Assembly: GCA_032622095.1 (NCBI GenBank)
Contig: CP136065.1
Location: 25,863,141-25,927,140 of the forward strand
Direction of reading: 5' to 3'
DNA length: 64,000 nt
Origin: Siphonodentalium dalli
Taxonomy: Eukaryota > Mollusca > Scaphopoda > Gadilida > Siphonodentaliidae
Shown here: in pieces, positions 57,205-64,000 of the stretch
Numbering within the stretch: position 1 is the stretch's first letter
Layout of the letters: each line of letters starts with the position of its first letter
Translations under genes and position numbers: made by a program
The notes under the pieces: generated by a model
What the model saw: the letters and a program-made list of their open reading frames with translations, nothing else
What the model was told of the DNA's origin: nothing
The model's database searches: none

Positions 57205-57905
57205 TTATTATCCAATGTGAATAAAATCAAGGACACATTAAACAGTTTTCCAACAAGCAACAACAAGAGTAGCAGTCTAGATTGTATATCTAATGAGATG
57301 TTAAAATATGGTACTGGTATGTCAAACGTGCTGCCATTTGTTCGCAAACTATTCAATATGATCATACAAACCGGCCTTTGTCCTACTATATGGAAGAAAT
57401 GCATTCTTAAAATGGGCTTAAGACTTAACCCCATTTTCAAAAGTGGAGAAATCAAAGGCCCTAACAACTATAGAGATGGATTTCTTTCATAAGTTGTATT
57501 GGTAAACTTTTCGCGGCGATTATAAACGAAAGTCTTGTTAAATTTAAGAGTGAACATCAAGAATCAATATTTCAAATCGGATTTGACAAGGGTATATAAG
57601 CGCCACTCAGGTCATGTTTATGTACTTGGTGTGAAGGAGAATATCACTTGATCTTTTCGACAATCCTGGGCGTCTCGCGCCCAACCACCATCATCTCTTT
57701 GTTTATGTACTTAGGTCACTCAATGATAAATATGTTATTAAACAAACTGGCCATGGTGTAAAATCTGATCAATATATATCTGTGCCTCATTTATTTGAGA
57801 AGGCATTTTATTTTGTATGGAGGAATCCTATATGTTCTATAAATTACAACATAATAAAATAGGCTCACATCTTTGCACTTGGACCCCTAGAAGAATCGTG
57901 TATGG
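57205..57905 (+). pseudogene. Decayed LINE reverse-transcriptase fragment
   Basis: The frame from 57217 reads SNNKSSSLDCISNEMLKYGT, then IIQTGLCPTIWKKCILK, PIFKSGEIKGPNNYR. These are the N-terminal reverse-transcriptase blocks of a non-LTR element. A frameshift near 57475 leads to SCIGKLFAAIINESLVKF and FQIGFDKG before decay. A further segment at about 57695-57850 (VYVLRSLNDKYVIKQTGHGV) may be another part of the same element. The catalytic FADD block is missing. It belongs to a different family from the 9.5-kb LINE. Confidence 0.75.
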
Positions 57906-58234
57906 TTAAAGAGCCGCCCTATTAGTAGATTTTCCAAAAATCTCAGTCAATTTCTATCTATCACTTTGAAGGAAAAAATCATTATCCGTCATAACCAATG
58001 CATGCTATAGTATTATAACAACACAGGTTTACCTTCACAATATGAGAGATATGTTTGAATTATGTAAAAAAAAAAATGTTGTCATGTAGGTCACCAGAGA
58101 GTTTGACCTGGAATGAATCTCCGAAACAGCGGCACGGGTCTGGGTGAACCCAAAACGGCCGCGACTCGGTGATCTCGCTTGTTGAACTCTTATGTGGATT
58201 CCGTGATTGAGTATATATTATTGAGTATATATTA

Positions 58235-59620
58235 TTGAGTATATATTATAACCTACACGTCTCTGATAACGAGTGGGGTGAAGGAGAAGGTCACTCGATC
58301 TATTCGACCATCCCGTCGAATTCCATATATGGAAATGCTACTCCAGACTTATCACCTGTAGCACTAAAACTACGGAACCGTGCCTGGTGGATCCAATATG
58401 GCCGCGAGTTAGTGACAGGGTGTATTTGACCTCTGTGGTGACCGAGATCGGTTGTTTCTTTAAGTAGAACCGAAGCAGAACTCTTCATATGAGTTTGAGC
58501 AGGCCATTCTTATAGGATTACATATCAATAAATACTTAATCGGAAGTGTGATTAGATGTTGTTTAATATCTAACCCCAACCACAGGGGACACACGTGCAT
58601 GATCACTGTATTAAATCAAGATATATTAAGATTGATCTTTGGATTAATCGAGGATTAATAATGACTAAATAACGATAAGATTTGAAGAAGTGTTTTAAGA
58701 TTGTTTTCAAGGAACTTCGCATGTGAAATTCGTGTTTGGTGCGTTGAGCACTCGAGCAGGAGCGCAGCATCATATAGTATTGACTCGCGATCAATGGTTC
58801 TGGTAATATCATCCTATATTATCGATCAAGTGAGCCTTTATCAGTAGGGTGGGTTAACTTCTATAGGAGGAGGTGCACATTGGAATGGTTCCTTGTGCAG
58901 AACTTATTTACGCAGGTCAGTCCGGTTACTTACTATTTGCATAGTCGTGAATGTGATTTGGCTGTAGTTTGCTAACAGTTTAGACAGACAAGCACTCTTA
59001 TGCATACGACTGTGGACTTTAGAATGGTTCTTGCTTAGTAATACATGCTGTATTCAGATATATGATCATATATAGACATCCACCCACATGCAAACTAACT
59101 GTGCCATTATGATGTGAATGACGCGTGCGGCCATTCTGTTAGCCATCGTGGCAGCCATTTTGACATATTTCGATCGCTTATATGCGTTAATATTTTTTAT
59201 TCTGGTGTTTTAATCCACATTTAAAGGTATTCTGACGAAAATCGGATCTATTTCCAAGCAATAAGCGAGAACACTGAGTCGCGGCTCTATTGGATTCATC
59301 ACTCCCCGTTCGTGGTTTCAGAGATACATCCAGCCCCGGTTCCGCGGTTTTAGTGCTACAAGTCAAAGTTCTGGAGCAGCATTTCCACATCTATGGAGGC
59401 CTAATTATGGAACTTTTGAATATTCATGACTTCCATATATGGAAATGTTATTCCAGAACTTTGCCCTGTAGTACTAAAACCACGGAACCGGGCCTGGTGG
59501 ATTCAATATGGCTACGGGTTAGGGACAGGGCGTATCGTAGAATTTCTTCAAAATATCGGAATATCGCGATTTTTGGTCCTTTTTTTTTTTACCAATTATA
59601 GGGCCTACACTGAAAACTGA
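58235..59620. repeat. Family of dispersed copies around CCATATATGGAAATG
   Basis: The block CCATATATGGAAATGCTACT, CCTGTAGCACTAAAAC, CGGAACCGTGCCTGGTGGAT occurs at 58323-58420 and, close in sequence, at 59433-59525. An inverted copy lies at 59285-59395 (reverse strand: GTGGAAATGCTGCTCCAGAA). The pair at 59285-59525 forms a foldback. Short open frames over the copies are similar only because the repeat is shared. Confidence 0.65.
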
Positions 59621-60965
59621 TTCCAAAATTGCTTCTTGAGAAAATTATTGAATAGTAGATATTTGTTTATGATAAATCAAGGCAATTTTGTCGGCCTGTT
59701 GATCGTGATTCGACCCTTCCCTGCCACAAACGGACTAGACTATGCGGGAAAGGGTGATTAGCTGACCGGCATCCCATCTTTTTTCGTTCCGGATCCGATT
59801 CCACCAAACGTCATTTACCGTCGTTGGTAACAATGCCACGTGACGTGTTTACGTCAGATTGTTGTCATCATGGACGGAGATGAGATATAATGCAGTGGAA
59901 TTGAGAGTTTGATGACGATTTTGCTCTAACTTTAAGCAGGTTTGCTTATAAATAATGCCCAATTAGCGGCAGTAACACAATTGACATTTATTTACGTTTC
60001 GAAATATTGGTTTATGGTATATATATAGTCTAAAACGTACCGATATGCAGGGTCGATCGCACAGACTTTATTATTAATAATAAAATTAAGTGGGCCTTTA
60101 TTCAAATTATTGCTTTAAATTTTAATGATCTTCAGTACATGCTCATGAGCGATCAATATTCACATGTAACAAGTTCTATCCATTCATTTCTTCTGATGTT
60201 ATGTCCCTTAGATAGGGTGTAACGGTATATGCATGGAACTTGGAAGCCATATTTGAATCTTGATCAAAAATCACTCAACTTGAAAAAGTCCAACGCAGAG
60301 CAACCAAACTAGTTCTATAGAGTATAGTACTAGTAGAGTCGTGGGAATATTTTGAACAAATGTAGAGACTATAATATTATGATAGGGCATCACTTACTTT
60401 GTCGAAAAAAGTTTGTTAGGCTACATGGGTCCGCGACTGGAGAGAATTATGACGTCACAAAAATGACGTCATTGTTAGTTCAGTTCTGACAGATGTAGGG
60501 TTGTCATAAGAACTGAATAATTCTGCGCATATTTCTTAATTGTTATACATTTTTCTCAGTAAGGGCAATTCATCAATAGCAGTTCTCAAAGTACAGTACC
60601 CAAATTCACGGGGAAATGTTATTCCAGTCAAAGATGACTGCCAAAATGGCACCAGAATATCAACAATGTTGCGATTTTCAAGAATCTCATGTAAATGATC
60701 TTTTCTAGCGACTGCGAATTGTGATAAATCAGTGTTTACTTAATACTTCACCAATGTAGTGCACGAATGTTATTGTACACAACAAGTTCGATCTGTCAAA
60801 AATCCACTTTAGTCAAGTTTAGACAAGCGAATTATAGCATTTTTATCAAAAATCTATTCCGATATTCTATCGATAGATTTAAAGAAATGAGCGGAACTCA
60901 TTGACTCATTGATGGGGGGGGGGGGGGAGAAATATTCGTGTCGCGTGCGGAATTATTAACACACA
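59621..60965. other. Non-genic region with G run
   Basis: No exon or bounded element is supported. A G run is at about 60914-60927. Confidence 0.35.
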
Positions 60966-62391
60966 TTATTACCACTTTATAGGGCGTTCTCTAGGCCATT
61001 GATAATGTTTTTCGGGGCGTTCCAAGTAGCGTATTGTTACCAAAAACAGCGGGCCGCGGGCCGCGGGCCGATAACGAGAAGCCTAGTTCAATATCGGCCC
61101 GCCGCCCGGAAACTATAGATCTCGTTTATTATCGCGAGAGTTACGTCCCTTCAACTTCCGATCTGGCGTGTTTATTTCAAGAAAATAATGGGAAGATGTA
61201 TCCGATTTCCTCGACACTATAGTGGTTTTATGATTGGAATTCACGCTATATGATTGAATTATTGTATCAAGCGTAAGTATGCATTGATAATTTTAGCTGT
61301 CAACCTCTCATTGGTTGTTACTCGTCTCCAATGCTGGGTTTTCCCCTGTCCTATTTTCGAGACTCCGTCAGTCCGTGTCAGCTGACAAGTCAAATGGTAT
61401 CAAATTTAAATGTTCTTAAAAATATTTCTCTCTTAATCTACTTCATTATTCCACTAAATCCTCAAATGGGTCAAATGTCCAAAACTGTGGTAATAATACT
61501 AATAACATGATTTCATCGGGCATTATGGTTTATTAACGGCCCTCTGGAATGATTAACAGCCCTCGGGCATATTAGCGTCCCTCAACTTCGTCTAGGGCCG
61601 CTAATAGGCCCTTGGGCTGTTAATCATTCCAGCCGGGCCGTTAATAAACCATAACGCCCTCAAAAATCATGTTATTGTTATATTATTACCACTTTATAGG
61701 GCGTTCTCTAGGCCATTGATAATGTTTTTCGGGGCGTTCCAAATAGCGTATTGTTACCAAAACAGCGGGCCGCGGGCCGATAATGAGAAGCCTAGTTCAA
61801 TATCGGCCCGCCGCCCGGAAACTATAGATCTCGTTTATTATCGCGAGAGTTACGTCCCTTCAACTTCCGATATGGCGTGTTTATTTAAAGAAAATAATGG
61901 GAAGATGTATCCGATTTCCTCGACATTGTAGTGGTTTTATGATTGGAATTCACGCTATATGATTGAATTATTGTACCAAGCGTAGTATGCATTGATAATT
62001 TTAGCTGTCAATCTCTCATTGGTTGTTACTCGTCTACAATGCTGGGTTTTCCCCTGTCCTATTTTCGAGACTCCGTCAGTCCGTGTCAGCTGACAAGTCA
62101 AATGGTATCAAATTTAAATGTTCTTGAAAATATTTCTCTCTTAATCTACTTCATTGTTCCACTAAATCCTCAAATGGGTCAAATGTCCAAAACTGTGGTA
62201 ATAATAGTAATAACATGATTTCATCGGGCATTATGGTTTATTAACGGCCCTCTGGAATGATTAACAGCCCTCGGGCCTATTAGCGGCCCTCGACTTCGTC
62301 TCGGGCAGCTAATAGGCCCTTGGGCTGTTAATCATTCCAGCCGGGCCGTTAATAAACCATAACGCCCTCAAAAATCATGTTATTGTTATAT
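60966..62391. repeat. Direct tandem duplication, two units of about 715 bp
   Basis: Unit 1 (60966-61681) and unit 2 (61682-62391) both start TATTACCACTTTATAGGGCG and are about 97% identical by eye. Unit 1 has one extra GGGCCGC triplet block, and a few bases differ elsewhere. A third partial start is at 62392. Each unit contains CGGGCCGCGGGCCGATAA and ends with a 210-bp foldback hairpin. Two nearly identical short open frames (61034, 61716) reflect the duplication only. Confidence 0.9.
61483..61693. mobile_element. Foldback hairpin element, copy 1
   Basis: The palindrome runs from GTGGTAATAATACTAATAAC through GGTTTATTAACGGCCCTCTG to inverted GGGCCGTTAATAAACC and GTTATATTATTACCAC. Its centre is CTTCGTCTAGGGCC. 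Copy 2 is at about 62199-62404 and a third, carrying an insertion, at about 62880-63560. The ends coincide with the junctions of the 715-bp duplication, so the repeat may have mediated it. Confidence 0.7.
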
Positions 62392-62879
62392 TATTACCAC
62401 TTTAGAGTTTAGAGGGCGTTCTCTAGTAGATTAATAGTATTTTACCCGAACGGTAAAAAGCCGATATTAACGATATTAACGGCCCGCATCCGGTTTGCGA
62501 TTTGCTAGAAATCCAATCGAACGCAACCTTATTTCGGATTTCGGAATTTCTGTTAAAACAAGTTTATAGTATATTATTACGAATAATACTGAAATTTTAC
62601 TGTAGTAGATGTAAATGATGTAATAACAGACCAACAACAAGTAAGTGTTACCTAACAAATGGAATAAATTAGATTTCTGACTGAATTTTCGTTAGATATG
62701 TCACTATTTTCGTGGTAAATAATATAATTAGTCACGTGACAATTTGTTTGACAACAGACGACACATGGTTTGAATTGTGATCGTTTTGAAAAAAAGAGTT
62801 ATTACATGTATTTCATTTGACGTATTGTTGCTTACTCACTCTTCTATGTTCTAGTTGGGTTTCATTTCAGAAAGTGGTA

Positions 62880-63560
62880 CCGGTAATAATAGTAATAACT
62901 TGATTTTGTCGGGCGTAACGCGTTATGGTTTATTAACGGCGCTCCAGAAATGATTAAAGGTACTCAACCCGATAAAACTCCTCTCAATTACTATTTCAAT
63001 GGCTTCGGGGGTCAAAAATATTTGATTCGAGTCGAGGAAGTCACCCATCAAAGCTCAGATTTGTTAGATATCGATTTTAGAAATCTATTATTTTTCATTA
63101 TCGGGAATACTATCTGGCCCAGAACTCAATCAAAATTGCGTTAAAATTACCACTTGATTTTAGAGTTATTCATCCTTCTCTGTTTGAATAGATTTGGAGT
63201 ACACACCCAGAGCAGATTACGGCAGTTATTAGTACTGATCTCGAGAACATAACAAATTTGAAAAATCAATATCTAATAACTCTGAGCTTTGTTTGATGGG
63301 TTCCTCGACTCGAATCAAATATTTTTTACCCCCAAAGCCAAAGAAATAGTAATATAGGACCCTCTGATCGGATTGTTGTTGTTGGAATCTGTTGAGATGG
63401 GGACCCTCTTCACGGGTTGAGTACCTTTAACAGCCCTCGGGCCATTAAAGGCCCTCGACTTCGTCCCGGGCCTTTAATGAACCCCTCGGACTGTTAATCA
63501 TTTCTGGAGGGCCGTTAATAAACCATAATGCCCTCCAAAATCAAGTTATTGGTATATTAG
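62880..63560. mobile_element. Foldback hairpin element, copy 3, split by a nested element
   Basis: It has the same arms as 61483-61693 (GGTTTATTAACGGC ... GCCGTTAATAAACC) with base changes. Its left arm is interrupted at ATGATTAA by the TTAA-target element 62958-63426. The turn reads CTCGACTTCGTCCCGGGCC. Confidence 0.7.
62958..63426. mobile_element. Nested 469-bp TTAA-target foldback element
   Basis: The ends are AGGTACTCAACCCG and CGGGTTGAGTACCT, flanked by TTAA (62954-62957 and 63427-63430). Inner arms with TTTGATTCGAGTCGAGGAA and CATCAAAGCTCAGA are mirrored at about 63275-63330. An AGG terminus at TTAA resembles Kolobok. A diverged half copy is at 44883-45127. No coding capacity. Confidence 0.82.
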
Positions 63561-64000
63561 TATCACACTTCAACAGACTGTTCAATTCCACACAAGATGG
63601 CTACCAAAATCATGAATGGCAGTCAAAATGCAAAAGTCAGTGTTCGTTACACCACCAAAGGTCGCCCTGGCATTCCATCATGGGGAATTAGGTTAATCGT
63701 CTATTTTTAAGCCAATGCGCATAGCTTTAATTTATTATACACATTAACGGATGTTCTACACTGAATGCGCTTCCTGGTATTAAGGGAAGAGAGATTTGAA
63801 GAGAAAATCCAACACTCTATGTGAAATTAGAAATATGCGTAGACCTCCATCTTAGCTTGAGGGACAAGTGTTACCATCCCAATGTCTAACTTTCTGTGTT
63901 ATATTCTGAGGCCGGAGTTCTGAGAAATATTGGTGGTTACCATATCAAATGACAATTGGTGACGCAGATAAGCGTTGATATTATTTCTTTTCGTGACATC
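63561..64000. other. Non-genic end of window
   Basis: A 37-codon open frame from 63598 starts in a good initiation context (AAGATGGCT) and reads MATKIMNGSQNAKVSVRYTT, but there is no family match and no convincing splice donor. It is not called a gene. Confidence 0.3.

Noticed and set aside
61034-61931. Two near-identical 62- and 71-codon frames as a duplicated gene
   Set aside because: They lie in a 715-bp direct duplication that is wholly conserved, including non-coding parts, so frame conservation carries no information.

Overview
This is animal nuclear DNA, not bacterial. It is AT-rich, genes are split into short exons separated by kilobase introns with GT..AG borders, and most of the length is transposon debris. 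Frequent ACATGTA palindromes, the style of the dispersed repeats and the two recognisable genes suggest a marine lophotrochozoan, most likely a bivalve mollusc. The species cannot be fixed from the sequence.

Two host genes can be reconstructed, both on the + strand. The first is a complete 92-residue UPF0728 (human C10orf53-like) protein in three phase-consistent coding exons (5839-5932, 20162-20281, 30642-30706), spread over 25 kb by introns of 14.2 and 10.4 kb. The second is a complete 189-residue O6-alkylguanine-DNA alkyltransferase (MGMT) in three exons (45432-45595, 50255-50403, 51853-52109). It keeps the PCHRV active site and has a polyadenylation signal at 52192. The two genes do not appear functionally linked.

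Mobile elements fill the rest. Many can be delimited by target-site duplications (TSDs) visible in the sequence: hAT-like (2530-3638, 38620-39488), MULE-like with 9-bp TSDs (12798-14162, and 22780-23248 nested in a larger element at 21202-24347), piggyBac-like MITEs at TTAA (33833-34224 and 56802-57193, both 392 bp), other TTAA-target elements (35336-35845, 36189-38551, 62958-63426), a CACTA-like element (48135-49327) and a small TA-target MITE (19844-20084). A 5'-truncated, frameshifted non-LTR retrotransposon of the CR1/Jockey type lies at about 9.5-12.3 kb, and a decayed reverse-transcriptase fragment at 57.2-57.6 kb.

The most striking objects are four. (1) A 4.67-kb foldback element (25818-30487) with a perfect 8-bp TSD, about 0.98-kb inverted arms, and two oppositely oriented minisatellite arrays meeting at its centre; it sits 154 bp before the last UPF0728 exon. 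(2) A nearly homogeneous array of about 54 copies of a 37-bp unit (36510-38534) that appears to have expanded inside one terminal inverted repeat of a TTAA-target MITE. (3) A 4.8-kb element (about 15.03-19.81 kb) whose ends are packed with TTAGCG-type repeats and whose minus strand holds three phase-compatible exons of an unrecognised protein. (4) A roughly 19-bp HindIII-type satellite (54131-55066) downstream of MGMT.
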